A DNA stretch of 54,041 nt, taken from Caenispirillum salinarum AK4. GTDB lineage: Bacteria > Pseudomonadota > Alphaproteobacteria > Rhodospirillales > Rhodospirillaceae. The notes below the pieces were generated by a model. It was not told where the DNA came from, did no database searches, and saw only the letters and a program-made list of their open reading frames with translations. The stretch lies in assembly GCF_000315795.1 (NCBI RefSeq), contig NZ_ANHY01000037.1, forward strand, positions 1-54,041, written 5' to 3'. Made by a program: the position numbers and the translations under genes. Shown here in pieces: positions 17,109 to 27,506 of the stretch. The stretch's first letter is position 1, and every line of letters begins with the position of its first letter.

Positions 17109-18698
17109 TCATGCCGCCGCGGCCTCGTCCGCCGGGACGGTGCGGATCAGGTGGTCGAAGGCGGACAGGGCGGCCTTGGAGCCCTCGCCCATGGCGATGA
17201 CGATCTGCTTGTAGGGCACGGTCGTCGCATCGCCGGCGGCGAACACACCCGGCACCGACGTTTCGCCGCGGGCGTCCACCTCGATCTCGCCGCGCGGGCT
17301 CAGGCGCACCGGGCCGTCCTTCAGCCATTCGGTGTTGGGCACCAGGCCGATCTGGACGAAGATGCCTTCGAGCGCCAGCGTGTGGACCTCGCCGGTCTCG
17401 CGCTCCTCGTATGTAAGGCCCGTGACCTTCTGTCCGTCGCCGCTGACCTCGGTCGTCTTGCCGTTGGTGATGATGGTCACGTTGGGCAGGCTGCGCAGCT
17501 TGGTCTGCAGCACCGCGTCGGCGCGCAGTTGCGTGTCGAACTCGATCAGCGTCACATGCGCCACGATACCGGCCAGGTCGATGGCCGCCTCGACGCCCGA
17601 GTTGCCGCCGCCGATCACCGCCACGCGCTTGCCCTTGAACAGCGGGCCGTCGCAGTGCGGGCAGTAGGCCACGCCCCGGTTGCGGTACTCGTCCTCGCCG
17701 GGCACGCCCATCTGGCGCCAGCGGGCACCGGTCGACAGGATGACGGTGCGCGACCTCAGCACCGCACCATTGGCCAGATGCACCTCCGCCAGGCCGCCCG
17801 GCACCTTGGCCGGCACCAGCTTCTCGGCGCGCTGGAGGTTCATGACGTCGACGTCGTAGTCCTTGACGTGCTGCTCCAGGGCCGCGGCCAGCTTGGGACC
17901 TTCGGTGTGGGAGACCGAGATGAAGTTCTCGATGGCCATGGTGTCCAGCACCTGACCGCCGAACCGTTCCGCCGCCACGCCCGTGCGGATGCCCTTGCGG
18001 GCCGCGTAGATGGCGGCCGAGGCACCGGCCGGGCCGCCGCCGACGACCAGCACGTCGAAGGGGTCCTTGCGCTTGATCTCTTCGGCCGCGCGGGCTTCCG
18101 CGCCGGTGTCCACCTTGGCCAGGATCTGCTCCAGGCTCATGCGCCCCTGGGCGAAGGGCTCGCCGTTCAGGTAGACGCTGGGCACGGCCATCACCTTTCG
18201 GCGCTCCACCTCGTCCTGGAACAGGCCGCCGTCGATGGCGGTGTGGCGGATGCGCGGGTTCAGCACGCTCATCAGGTTCAGCGCCTGCACCACGTCGGGG
18301 CAGTTCTGGCAGGACAGCGAGAAATAGGTCTCGAAGTTGAAGTCGCCGTCCAGCGCCTTGACCTGCTCGATCACGTCCTGCGCCAGCTTGGACGGATGCC
18401 CGCCGACCTGCAGCAGGGCCAGCACCAGCGAGTTGAACTCGTGCCCCATGGGCAGGCCGGCAAATGTCACCGACACGTCGGTGCCGCGCCGGGTGATGGC
18501 GAAGGACGGCCGGCGGACATCGGCATCGGCATCGGCGTGGATTACGGCGATGGAATCCGACAGGGCGGCGATCTCGCGCAGCAGGTCGTCCAGTTCGCGG
18601 GACTTCTCGCCGTCGTCCAGCGCGGCGACCAGGTCCACGGGCTGGGTGATGTTCTGAAGGTAGGCCTTCAACTGTGTCTTGAGCGTGCTGTCCAGCAT
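17109..18698 (-). CDS. ahpF: Alkyl hydroperoxide reductase subunit F
   Basis: AhpF uses NAD(P)H and FAD to reduce AhpC. The 529-residue protein has an N-terminal tandem thioredoxin-like domain with CQNC (Cys130/133). A thioredoxin-reductase-like part follows, with the FAD motif [12 protein letters not shown] near 218, the redox pair CPHC (Cys346/349) and the second nucleotide motif [12 protein letters not shown]. The length matches E. coli AhpF. It lies 120 bases after ahpC in the same direction. The two probably form an operon, and a terminator follows. Confidence 0.96.
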   Translation of the reverse strand: MLDSTLKTQLKAYLQNITQPVDLVAALDDGEKSRELDDLLREIAALSDSIAVIHADADADVRRPSFAITRRGTDVSVTFAGLPMGHEFNSLVLALLQVGGHPSKLAQDVIEQVKALDGDFNFETYFSLSCQNCPDVVQALNLMSVLNPRIRHTAIDGGLFQDEVERRKVMAVPSVYLNGEPFAQGRMSLEQILAKVDTGAEARAAEEIKRKDPFDVLVVGGGPAGASAAIYAARKGIRTGVAAERFGGQVLDTMAIENFISVSHTEGPKLAAALEQHVKDYDVDVMNLQRAEKLVPAKVPGGLAEVHLANGAVLRSRTVILSTGARWRQMGVPGEDEYRNRGVAYCPHCDGPLFKGKRVAVIGGGNSGVEAAIDLAGIVAHVTLIEFDTQLRADAVLQTKLRSLPNVTIITNGKTTEVSGDGQKVTGLTYEERETGEVHTLALEGIFVQIGLVPNTEWLKDGPVRLSPRGEIEVDARGETSVPGVFAAGDATTVPYKQIVIAMGEGSKAALSAFDHLIRTVPADEAAAA

Positions 18699-18818
18699 GA
18701 CGCGGGCTCCCCCGACTGATCGGTTTTCGTTTTCTTGGGCGATGTATGGAGGTCGTGGGGGCGATGGGTGGGACGTGGCGCCCCCTTTGGCACCGCGTCC
18801 GCCCCCATGGGTCGGTCG

Positions 18819-19382
18819 TTAGATCTTGCCGACCAGGTCCAGCGACGGTGCCAGGGTCTTCTCGCCTTCCTTCCACTTGGCGGGGCACACCTCGCCGGGG
18901 TGGGCGGCGACATACTGCGCGGCGCGGATCTTGCGCAGCAGCTCGCTGGCGTCCCGGCCGACACCCTCGGCGGTGATCTCGACCAGCTGGATCTTGCCCT
19001 CGGGGTCGATCACGAAGGTGCCGCGGTTGGCGACGCCGGCCTCTTCGATCATCACGTCGAAGTTGCGGCTGATGGTGCCGGTGGGGTCGCCGACCATGGT
19101 GTACTGGATCTTGCCGATGGCGTCGGAAGTGTCGTGCCACGCCTTGTGGGCGAAGTGCGTGTCGGTCGACACAGAGTAGATCTCCACGCCCAGTTGCTGG
19201 AACTCGGCGTAGTTGTCGGCCAGGTCCTCAAGCTCCGTCGGGCACACGAAGGTGAAGTCGGCCGGATAGAAGAACACGACGGACCACTTGCCCTTCAGGT
19301 CGGCGTCGGTCACCTGCAGGAACTCGCCGTTCTTGTAGGCCTGGGCGGTGAAGGGCTTGATCTCGGTGTTGATCAGGGACAT
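18819..19382 (-). CDS. ahpC: Alkyl hydroperoxide reductase subunit C (peroxiredoxin)
   Basis: This typical 2-Cys peroxiredoxin of 187 residues reduces H2O2 and organic peroxides. The peroxidatic cysteine is in DFTFVCPTE (Cys47) and the resolving cysteine in GEVCPAKW (Cys166). The ATG at 19382 ([10 protein letters not shown], as in E. coli) is preferred over the one at 19394; a GGAG lies upstream. AhpF, its reductase, follows. An OxyR-type site was looked for in the 110-base leader and no convincing one was seen. Confidence 0.97.
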   Translation of the reverse strand: MSLINTEIKPFTAQAYKNGEFLQVTDADLKGKWSVVFFYPADFTFVCPTELEDLADNYAEFQQLGVEIYSVSTDTHFAHKAWHDTSDAIGKIQYTMVGDPTGTISRNFDVMIEEAGVANRGTFVIDPEGKIQLVEITAEGVGRDASELLRKIRAAQYVAAHPGEVCPAKWKEGEKTLAPSLDLVGKI

Positions 19383-19496
19383 GGGGGTCTCCACTGGGTT
19401 TGCGTGTTGCCGTTATCGACAGGCGCAAACATAAGGCGGGCACCCCTGATAAAGGAAACCGATTTACCTGGAATGTTTGAACGGAAAAAACGATGA

Positions 19497-22400
19497 TCAG
19501 TCGCCGGTGCTGTCGGCGTCCGCCTCGGCGGGCCGCTCAACCGTCTGCGGCGCCGGCGCCTCGAAAAGCTTGCGCAGGAAGCCGGGCGCCAGGACCGACA
19601 GCGGGTTGACGCTGACCGATGGCGCGGCGATCTCGCCCTTCACGGTGTAGGTGGCGGCGAACAGGCCGCCACCCTCGTCGCCGCCGGTGATCAGGTCGCC
19701 GATGACCGGCAGGTTGCCGAGCAGGCTGTTGACGGCGTAGACGGGCACGATGGTGCCGCGCAGGTCCACCACCTCGGGCGCCTCCAGCCCCACCACGCCC
19801 TCGGCCGTCAGGCCCAGCGAGGGGCCATGGGCGCGGGCGTCCGTCAGGCGCAGGACGCCGTCCTCCACCTCGAACGGCGCGGTGGCGCGGCTGAAGGCCA
19901 GGCCGTCGCCGGTCAGGCTTTCCAGGATGCCCGTCAGCGCGGCGACGGACAGCACCTTCGCCAGAACCGGCGCGTCCGTCAGCCGGAAATCCCGGATCTC
20001 CGCCAGCCCGCGCACGGTCTCGTCGGGCGCCACCCGGCCGCGGACCGACAGCATGCCGCCGCGCAGGGTATCCATCACGTTCACCGCCCGCAGCACCACG
20101 CCGGCCGCGCCGCTGTCCAGCGTGAAGGCATGGCCGACGCCGTCCGCCGCGGGGCGGTACTGGAAGCGCAGCGGCGTCGCGCCCTCGGCCAGGGCGGAGA
20201 CGTCGGCGGCCTGCCAGCCCGCGTCGTCGCGGATGAGGTGCACGACGGCGTTTTCCAGCGTCGCGTCCTCGGTCACCCAGACGACGTCGAACTGCGCCCG
20301 CAGGGACATGGGCGGCAGTTCGGTCTCCGCGTCCTGCCCGCCAGGAGCACCCGCGGCCGCGGGAGCGGAGCCGCCCTCGCCGTCCTGCGTCGCCGCCGCC
20401 AGGAACGGCACGGCATCGAAGGCATGGCCGGAGATGTCGACGTCGATGCCGCCGTCGGGCCGGAACGAGGCGCCGCCGGTGAACGCGGTTTCGCCGACGC
20501 TGGCCTGCTCCAGCGTCACCCGCGCGACGCCGCCCTCGGGCAGCAGGCTGACGCCGCCGGCCATGGACAGGTCGTCGCCGGCGATGACGGTGAAACGGTT
20601 GATCTCGCGCAGGCTTCCGCCCGGCCCCATCAACGCGGACAGCGTTGCGCGGCCAGAGGTACCGGGCGCCTTCTGCCACTCGAAGCCGGGCAGGCGCATG
20701 GCCGCCGGGGTCAGGTCCAGCGTCGCGCCGAGGGTGCTCTGACCCGACGGCAGCTGCGTGACGATGACCGAGGCGCCGGTGGGCCCGGTCAGGAACGGCG
20801 GGCTCAGTGGCACGATGTCGAGGTCCAGCGCTATGCGGTCGGCGGCGGTGAGCGTCGCCTCGGCCTCGTAGCGGCTGCGGAAGGGGGCGCCGTCCTCGAA
20901 GTTCTCCGTCCACTTCACGGTGGCCGGCACGGCGGCCACCTCGGCCTCGCCCTCCACCGTCATGCCGCGCTTGGTGACCGACAGGGACAGGTCGCCGTCG
21001 GTCAGCGGCTGGTCGAAGGCGGCATCGGGCAGCACGGCGTCGCGGATGGTGCTGTCGGCGCGCACCTCCACGTCGTCGAGCGTCAGCGCGTCCAGCATGG
21101 GAAAGCTGATGGCGAGCCGCGTCGAGGCATACCCCTGCACCCCGTCCAGTCCCAGGCCGTAGCGCGAGACGTAGCCCAGGGGCTCGTTGTCCACGAGGCG
21201 CAGGGCGGAGCGCAGGGGCCCGTCGATGGTCAGGTTGATGTCGGCGACCTGCGGATGCCGGTTCAGTTGCAGGAAATCGACATCGCCGCGCGACACCGTC
21301 AGGTCGCCCACATGCCCGCCAGTGATGCTCAGGCGAAAGGCGTCGGCCGTCATGGTCATGTCGGCGCTGGCGTCCTCCACCACCGGCATGGGCGGCAGGT
21401 AGTCGACGGCTGTGCCCTCCACCCGGCCGAACCCGTCCAGCGCCACCAGGTCCAAAGCCTCCAGGCTTTCGCCCGCCAGGCCGGCGCGCAGGGTGAACGA
21501 CGGCACCACGCCGCCCGCCAGCCGCGTGTCGATCCAGTGGCGGGTCTTGCCCTCGATGGCCTGCGGCCACAGCCCGGCGACGGCATCGACGGCCACGTCC
21601 TCGGCCCGCGCCTCCAGGCTGAGCCCGATGCCCGCGTCCTGCTTGTCCAGCGCCGCGCGCAGGGACACCAGGGGCGCGCCTTCCAGGTCCAGCGTCAGGG
21701 TTTCCAGCGCCACCTGGCGCAGGTTGTCGGCGGCGGACAGGCGCACTTCCAGCCCGTCGAGCGACCAGGCGTGGGAGACGGGCGCGGGCGCGGCGATTGT
21801 TCCGGCGCCGCCGTCCAGTGACACGCCCAGAAGGTCCAGCGCCACCGCATCGCCCCGCAGACCGAGCGTGGCGGTGACGGTGCCCGACAGCGGCAGGTCC
21901 ACCCCCGCCAGCGGCGCGGCGGCCTCGGCCACCGTAGCGAAATCGGCCGGGCGCAGGTCGCGCAGGGTCAGGCCCGCATCGATGACGCCGCCGCCGTCCA
22001 GGGTCGCCACCGCATCCACCAGCGTCTGCCGGCCCTCGGCCACGGCCAGCGCGACCGAGGCCTCGGCCCGCACCCGTCCGGGCTCGCGAGTCACGGCTGC
22101 GTCCACGTGAGGCAGGCGCCACGTGATGCCGGAGATGCGGTCGTCGATGACAACGCGGGCGTCGGAGATGCGCACGGTCTCGGGCAGGTCGACGCCGCCG
22201 ATGGACGCCTCCGCCGCCGCTTCCTCACCCAGGCCCAGCGCCCGCATCGCCCCGCGCAGCGCCTGGGCGGGACTTTCGGCGCGGCGCTCCACCGGCGCGA
22301 CCGCCTCGGGCGCCGTTTCCATGGCGAACACCACCGCGCCGTCGAGCTCGCGCCGCAAGTGGACCACGCCGCCGTGCAGCGTGACGGCATCCAGCGCCAG

Positions 22401-22739
22401 GCGCCCCTCGCGCAGAAGGGGCCCGGCGTCGATGCTCACGGACGCGTCGGGGATGGCGGCGATCAGCGCGCCGTGGGCGTCCAGCACCTGCACGTCGCGC
22501 ACCCGCAGGTCGAAGGGCTCGTCCACGCCGCCCCAGCGCAGGTCGGTGCCGCCCAGGCTGTAGCGCACGGCCGCGCCGGGCGTGTTGACCGCTTCCAGGA
22601 TGTAGGGGTTGAGCAGGTCGAGGGGCAGCGGTCCCTGGGACAGGCGCGCCGCCAGCAGCGCCCCCACCACCAATGTCAGCACGGCCACGGCGGCCACGCC
22701 CTTGAACACCCACCTCACGGGGCCATGAACCACGCCCAT
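19497..22739 (-). CDS. AsmA/YhdP-like large envelope protein
   Basis: The 1080-residue protein has an N-terminal membrane anchor (WVFKGVAAVAVLTLVVGALL) and then a long periplasmic, beta-rich body. It includes DUF3971-like and AsmA-C-like parts, ending with repeated amphipathic strands and the segment RGTIVPVYAVNSLLGNLPV typical of the YhdP/AsmA-C end. Such proteins are implicated in phospholipid transport between the membranes. GGAGATGGA precedes the ATG. It follows the predicted outer-membrane barrel gene by 164 bases in the same direction. The residues after the AsmA-C part are Pro/Glu-rich. Confidence 0.8.
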   Translation of the reverse strand: MGVVHGPVRWVFKGVAAVAVLTLVVGALLAARLSQGPLPLDLLNPYILEAVNTPGAAVRYSLGGTDLRWGGVDEPFDLRVRDVQVLDAHGALIAAIPDASVSIDAGPLLREGRLALDAVTLHGGVVHLRRELDGAVVFAMETAPEAVAPVERRAESPAQALRGAMRALGLGEEAAAEASIGGVDLPETVRISDARVVIDDRISGITWRLPHVDAAVTREPGRVRAEASVALAVAEGRQTLVDAVATLDGGGVIDAGLTLRDLRPADFATVAEAAAPLAGVDLPLSGTVTATLGLRGDAVALDLLGVSLDGGAGTIAAPAPVSHAWSLDGLEVRLSAADNLRQVALETLTLDLEGAPLVSLRAALDKQDAGIGLSLEARAEDVAVDAVAGLWPQAIEGKTRHWIDTRLAGGVVPSFTLRAGLAGESLEALDLVALDGFGRVEGTAVDYLPPMPVVEDASADMTMTADAFRLSITGGHVGDLTVSRGDVDFLQLNRHPQVADINLTIDGPLRSALRLVDNEPLGYVSRYGLGLDGVQGYASTRLAISFPMLDALTLDDVEVRADSTIRDAVLPDAAFDQPLTDGDLSLSVTKRGMTVEGEAEVAAVPATVKWTENFEDGAPFRSRYEAEATLTAADRIALDLDIVPLSPPFLTGPTGASVIVTQLPSGQSTLGATLDLTPAAMRLPGFEWQKAPGTSGRATLSALMGPGGSLREINRFTVIAGDDLSMAGGVSLLPEGGVARVTLEQASVGETAFTGGASFRPDGGIDVDISGHAFDAVPFLAAATQDGEGGSAPAAAGAPGGQDAETELPPMSLRAQFDVVWVTEDATLENAVVHLIRDDAGWQAADVSALAEGATPLRFQYRPAADGVGHAFTLDSGAAGVVLRAVNVMDTLRGGMLSVRGRVAPDETVRGLAEIRDFRLTDAPVLAKVLSVAALTGILESLTGDGLAFSRATAPFEVEDGVLRLTDARAHGPSLGLTAEGVVGLEAPEVVDLRGTIVPVYAVNSLLGNLPVIGDLITGGDEGGGLFAATYTVKGEIAAPSVSVNPLSVLAPGFLRKLFEAPAPQTVERPAEADADSTGD

Positions 22740-22903
22740 TCCATCTCCACTGACACCGGCGCCGTGCCGGCGGGGCCGCCTGCCGGCCCGACCTTCTTCT
22801 TACCAGCAAAAGGGGGGCCGGATAAACTGTTCAGGGCCACGAAACCGCCGAAACCAACGCCGGCCTCCGGCGCCAGCATCACGCAGGCGACTCCGCGCCC
22901 GCG

Positions 22904-23773
22904 TCAGAAACGCGTGAACAGGCGGGCGCGGATGCCGGCCTCCGCCGTCTCGGCCTCGCGTGCCAGGCTGGCCGAGGCGCCGAGCTTCAGGCGCCCGCCG
23001 CCCGACAGGCCGAGGTCGATCCGGTCGCGCCGCGTCAGGCCGCCGGCATCCAGGCGGCGCATGTCGGTGAAGGCCGCCGTGGCGTCCAGGTCGCCGCCGA
23101 AGACATCCACCCCCGTGTCCAGCGTCAGGCCCAGGCGGTTACGCAGGGTGAAGTCCACGACACCGTCGCCGCGTTTTCCGAGCCGCGCGCTGTCGAACGC
23201 TTCCCCGGTGGTGCCGAGGGTCAGCCGCAGGCCCGGGGTCACCGGCCAGGCGACGGAGCTGACCACGCGGCCGGAGACGGTCCGCCGCCCCGTCCCGGGC
23301 GCCAGGGGCCCCGAGACGCCGACGCGTACCGAGGGCCGCAGCGTCCATTGCTCGGTGATCGGCAGGCCCGCCGCAAGCCGCAGGTCGCCGGAGTAGCCGC
23401 CCACGCCCTGCGCCCGGTCGCGCAGGCGCAGCGGCGCGTCGAGCGAGATTTCGGCGCCGTCCCCGAAGCCGTAGGTCAGGGACAGGGGCAGTTCCACCGC
23501 CGTCGTCCGGTTGTCCTCGCTGCCGCCCAGGCTCGCCCGCGCGCGCCACGATCCACGCAGGCCCAGGTCGCGCCGCCGCGGCACATGCCCATGGTAGGGG
23601 CGGACGGATGCCAGCGGCGCCAGTTCGGCCGTCTCGGGGCTTGCCTCCGGCTGCGCCACCGGCGCCGGCGCTTCGGTGCCCGGCGTCAGCGCCCGCGCAG
23701 GGGCCGGCGCAACCGGCAGGAGCACGGCAGCGGCCAGCAGGACAGAGAGGCGGCGGAAAGCGGACAAGCGCAT
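22904..23773 (-). CDS. Predicted outer-membrane beta-barrel protein
   Basis: A Sec signal peptide (positive start, LLAAAVLLPV core, cleavage after ARA near residue 28) precedes a Pro/Ala linker. About 200 residues of alternating short beta strands follow, and the chain ends in phenylalanine (ARLFTRF), the usual signature for barrel insertion by BAM. The 289 residues would fit a 10-12-stranded barrel. I do not recognise a family. It is divergent from glnE and upstream of the AsmA-like gene. Confidence 0.6.
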   Translation of the reverse strand: MRLSAFRRLSVLLAAAVLLPVAPAPARALTPGTEAPAPVAQPEASPETAELAPLASVRPYHGHVPRRRDLGLRGSWRARASLGGSEDNRTTAVELPLSLTYGFGDGAEISLDAPLRLRDRAQGVGGYSGDLRLAAGLPITEQWTLRPSVRVGVSGPLAPGTGRRTVSGRVVSSVAWPVTPGLRLTLGTTGEAFDSARLGKRGDGVVDFTLRNRLGLTLDTGVDVFGGDLDATAAFTDMRRLDAGGLTRRDRIDLGLSGGGRLKLGASASLAREAETAEAGIRARLFTRF

Positions 23774-23963
23774 GGGGCTCGACGGATCGGCAGCGGCGGA
23801 ACGGTTTTCGGTTACCGCGCCATCGTAGGACGGAAGGCCTTAAGCCATCGTGAACCTCCGGCGCGGGACCGGTGCGGCTCAGCGGCCTGATTCTGCTTGT
23901 CTGACGCGGCGGCGGGGCATAGACCAGACCCACGAGACAGCACACGAACACCTCCGCCTGCTG

Positions 23964-26900
23964 ATGGGATCGTCCATGGCCGCCTTCGCTTTTCCCCCCG
24001 CCGACGCCACCCTGCCCGCGCCCGCCGACCCCGAGCGCCGCGACCGCGGGCGGGAGCGATGGCTGGGCCTGGCGGATCTCGCCGACGACGATGCCCTGGC
24101 CGAGGCCGTCCGCGCCGCCGCCGAAGACGCCACGCCCCAGGCGGCCCTGCTGGACGCCCTGTTCGGCAACAGCCCCTTCCTGACCTCCTGCGCCCTGCGC
24201 GACGGCGCCTTCATGGTCGAGGTACTGCGCGACGGCCCCGACGCGGCGCTCGCCCGCATGGTGGAGGCCCTGCGCGCCGACGCGGCGGCGGAGGACGACA
24301 CGACCAAGCTCATGAAGCTCTTGCGCACGGGCAAGCGGCGCATGGCGCTGGCCGTGGCGGCGGCCGACGTCGCCGGGGCGTGGGACCTGGACACGGTGAC
24401 CGGCGCCCTGTCCGACTTCGCCGAGACCGCCCTGCGGCTGTCCATCGCCCACCTGATGCGCAAGGCCCACGCCAAGGGCGACCTGGAGCTTCCCCACCCC
24501 GACGACCCGGAGCGCGACTGCGGCTACTTCGTGCTGGGCATGGGCAAGCTGGGCGCGCGGGAATTGAACTATTCCAGCGACATCGACCTGATCGTCGTCT
24601 TCGACCCCGACAAGGTGGTCTACAAGGGCGAGAAGTTCATTTCCGAATTCTTCGTGCGCATGACCAAGGACCTGGTGCGCCTGATGGACGAGCGCACCGC
24701 CGACGGCTACGTCTTCCGCACCGACCTGCGCCTGCGGCCCGACCCGGGCTCGACGAAGATTGCCATCGCGCTTCCCGCCGCCGAAACCTATTACGAGAGC
24801 TTCGGCCAGAACTGGGAGCGCGCCGCCATGATCAAGGCCCGCTGTGTCGGCGGCGACACGGCGGCGGGGCAGGCGTTCCTGCGCCACCTGCGGCCCTTCG
24901 TCTGGCGCAAGTCCCTGGATTTCCACGCCATCCAGGACATTCAGTCCATCAAGCGCCAGATCCATGCCGCCAAGGGCGGCGCCAAGGTGGCGGTCGCCGG
25001 GCACAACATCAAGGTGGGCCGAGGCGGCATCCGCGAAATCGAGTTCTTCGCCCAGACCCAACAGCTCATCTGGGGCGGGCGCGAGCCGCAGAACCGCAGC
25101 CCCCGCACGCTGGACGCCCTGCGCGCCCTGGTGGAGACGGAACACGTCGCCCCTGTCGTCGCCGACCAGTTGGAAGCGTCCTACATCCAGCTCCGCACCC
25201 TGGAGCACCGGCTTCAGATGATCGACGACAGCCAGACGCAGACGCTTCCCGACGACGACGAGAAGCTGCGCGCGCTGGCGGTCTTCATGGGCCACGAGAG
25301 CCTGGAGGACTTCGAGTCCTGGCTCATGGACGTGCTGCACACGGTGGAGGGCCACTACGCCGACCTGTTCGAGGAGGAGCCCAGCCTGTCGGAGGAAGGC
25401 AACCTGGTCTTCACCGGCAACGAGGACGATCCGGCCACCATTCAGACCCTGACCGAACTGGGCTACGGCAACCCGTCCGCCGTCGCCGCCACGGTGCGCG
25501 GCTGGCACCACGGGCGGTATCGCGCGGTGCGCTCCACCCGGTCGAAGGAACTGCTGACGGAACTGGTGCCGACGCTGCTGCGCGCCTTCGGCCAGACCGC
25601 GAGCCCCGACCAGGCGTTCTTCCGCTTCGACGACTTCCTGAGCCGCCTGCCGGCGGGCGTGCAGCTGTTCAGCCTGTTCTACACCCATCCGCAGCTTCTT
25701 GATCTGGTGGCCGAAATCATGGGCGACGCGCCCCGGCTGGCGGAGGTTCTGGCCAAGAACCCCGGCCTGCTGGACGCCGTGCTGACGCCGGGCTTCTTCG
25801 GCCCCCTGCCCGACCGCGCGGCCTTGGGGCAGGAGCTTGACCTGCGGCTGGCCGATGCGCGCGACTATGAACACGTCCTGGACATCACGCGCCGCTTCGC
25901 CAACGACCACAAGTTCCAGGTGGGCGTGCAGACGCTGCGCCTGCTGGCCGACGCGCGCGAGGCCGGCGACGCCCTGGCCGCGATCGCCGACGTGGTGCTG
26001 GACCGCCTGCTGCCGGCCGTGTCCGAGGAAATGGCCCGCACCTACGGCCGCTTCCCCGGCGGCGACCTGGCGGTGATCGCCATGGGCAAGATGGGCGGGC
26101 GCGAGATGACGGCGACCAGCGACCTGGACCTCATCTGCGTCTACGACACAGACCCCGCCGCGGAAAGCAGCGACGGCCCGAAGCCGCTCACGCGCGGCGA
26201 ATACTACGCCCGCCTGACCCAGCGCTTCGTCGGCGCCATCAACGCGCTGACCAGCGAGGGCCGGCTGTACGAGGTGGACCTGCGCCTGCGTCCCTCGGGC
26301 AAGAAGGGGCCGCTGGCGGCCAGCCTGGAAAGCTTCATCAAGTACAACCGCGAGGACGCCTGGACGTGGGAGCACCTGGCGCTCGTCCGCGCCCGCGTGG
26401 CCTGCGGCGACCCCGAGCTGTCGCAGAACATCCGCGACGCCATCTGCGAGGTCCTCACCCGCCCGCGCGACCGCGACGCGCTGCTGATCGCCGTGTCCGA
26501 GATGCGCGCGCTGATGGCCAGGGAGCACACCAAGCCCGGCGACATCTGGGACGTCAAGCACATGCGCGGCGGCATGGTGGACGTGGAGTTCATCTCCCAG
26601 ACGCTGCAGCTTCTGCACGGGCATGAACACCCCGACATCCTCAACAGCAACACCGGCGACGGACTGAAAAACCTGTCCGCCGCCGGCATTCTGGACGCCG
26701 CCGACGCCGAGACCCTGGACCGGGCGCACTTCCTGTGGCTGACCATCCAGGGCCTGTTGCGCCACTCCATCGCCGGCAAGTTCGACGAGACACAGATCTC
26801 CACGGGCCTGCGTCGCAAGCTGCTGTCGGCCTGCGGCTGCGAGGACCTGGACGGCCTGAAGGCCCTGGTCGCCGAGCGGGCGGAAGCCGCCCATGCCGTC

Positions 26901-26978
26901 TTCGTGCGCCTCATCGACGAGCCGGCCGCGGCCGCCAAGGCAAACCGGGCCGACGGCGGCTCCGTAGAGGAAGCCTGA
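23964..26978 (+). CDS. glnE: Bifunctional glutamine synthetase adenylyltransferase/removase
   Basis: GlnE adenylylates and deadenylylates glutamine synthetase in response to PII. The 1004-residue protein has two nucleotidyltransferase halves, each with a G-M-G-K-x-G...S-D-x-D-L core: GMGKLGARELNYSSDIDL in the N-terminal half and AMGKMGGREMTATSDLDL in the C-terminal half. The RNase-H-like and helical linkers lie between. The start is uncertain: ATG 23964 and ATG 23976 both have weak ribosome-binding sites, and an open frame continues upstream to 23850. It is followed by bcp and a DUF455 gene. Confidence 0.95.
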   Translation: MGSSMAAFAFPPADATLPAPADPERRDRGRERWLGLADLADDDALAEAVRAAAEDATPQAALLDALFGNSPFLTSCALRDGAFMVEVLRDGPDAALARMVEALRADAAAEDDTTKLMKLLRTGKRRMALAVAAADVAGAWDLDTVTGALSDFAETALRLSIAHLMRKAHAKGDLELPHPDDPERDCGYFVLGMGKLGARELNYSSDIDLIVVFDPDKVVYKGEKFISEFFVRMTKDLVRLMDERTADGYVFRTDLRLRPDPGSTKIAIALPAAETYYESFGQNWERAAMIKARCVGGDTAAGQAFLRHLRPFVWRKSLDFHAIQDIQSIKRQIHAAKGGAKVAVAGHNIKVGRGGIREIEFFAQTQQLIWGGREPQNRSPRTLDALRALVETEHVAPVVADQLEASYIQLRTLEHRLQMIDDSQTQTLPDDDEKLRALAVFMGHESLEDFESWLMDVLHTVEGHYADLFEEEPSLSEEGNLVFTGNEDDPATIQTLTELGYGNPSAVAATVRGWHHGRYRAVRSTRSKELLTELVPTLLRAFGQTASPDQAFFRFDDFLSRLPAGVQLFSLFYTHPQLLDLVAEIMGDAPRLAEVLAKNPGLLDAVLTPGFFGPLPDRAALGQELDLRLADARDYEHVLDITRRFANDHKFQVGVQTLRLLADAREAGDALAAIADVVLDRLLPAVSEEMARTYGRFPGGDLAVIAMGKMGGREMTATSDLDLICVYDTDPAAESSDGPKPLTRGEYYARLTQRFVGAINALTSEGRLYEVDLRLRPSGKKGPLAASLESFIKYNREDAWTWEHLALVRARVACGDPELSQNIRDAICEVLTRPRDRDALLIAVSEMRALMAREHTKPGDIWDVKHMRGGMVDVEFISQTLQLLHGHEHPDILNSNTGDGLKNLSAAGILDAADAETLDRAHFLWLTIQGLLRHSIAGKFDETQISTGLRRKLLSACGCEDLDGLKALVAERAEAAHAVFVRLIDEPAAAAKANRADGGSVEEA

Positions 26979-27029
26979 GCCTGCGGGCTCGCCCCTGTTC
27001 CATCTCACCAGCAAAGGGAGCCAGACGCC

Positions 27030-27506
27030 ATGAGCCTTTCCGTCGGCGACGCCGCCCCGGATTTCACCCTGCCCACCGACGGCGGCGGCAGCGTCAGCCT
27101 GTCCGCGCTCAAGGGCAAACCGGTGGTGCTGTACTTCTACCCGAAGGACGCCACCCCCGGCTGCACGACCGAAGCCTGCGACTTCCGGGACCTGGAGCCC
27201 GACTTCTCGGGCGTCGACGCCGTCATCATCGGCGTTTCCAAGGACAGCGTGAAAAAGCATGACAGCTTCAAGGCCAAGCAGGGCCTGACCTTCCCGCTGG
27301 CGTCGGACGCCGACAGCGACGTCTGCGAGCGTTACGGCGTCTGGAAGGAAAAATCCATGTACGGCAAGACCTTCTGGGGCATCGAGCGCACCACGTTCCT
27401 GATCGCCCCTGACGGCACCATCGCCCAGGTCTGGCCCAAGGTGAAGGTCAAGGGCCACGCCGCCGAGGTGCTGGACGCCACCAAGGCGCTGCGGGAGACG
27501 GCATGA
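27030..27506 (+). CDS. bcp: Thioredoxin-dependent peroxiredoxin (Bcp/PrxQ)
   Basis: This 158-residue atypical 2-Cys peroxiredoxin has the peroxidatic and resolving cysteines four residues apart in ATPGCTTEACDFRD (Cys45 and Cys50). It reduces peroxides using thioredoxin. AAAGGGAGCC precedes the ATG. Its stop overlaps the start of the DUF455 gene (ATGA), implying translational coupling. Confidence 0.95.
   Translation: MSLSVGDAAPDFTLPTDGGGSVSLSALKGKPVVLYFYPKDATPGCTTEACDFRDLEPDFSGVDAVIIGVSKDSVKKHDSFKAKQGLTFPLASDADSDVCERYGVWKEKSMYGKTFWGIERTTFLIAPDGTIAQVWPKVKVKGHAAEVLDATKALRETA

Noticed and set aside
17095-19140. Minus-strand frame of 681 codons over ahpF and ahpC
   Set aside because: It is another frame of the ahpF/ahpC coding strand, with Arg/Gly/Pro-rich nonsense composition.
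19383-19496. OxyR operator in the ahpC leader
   Set aside because: No convincing ATAG-n7-CTAT-type pair and no clear promoter could be placed.
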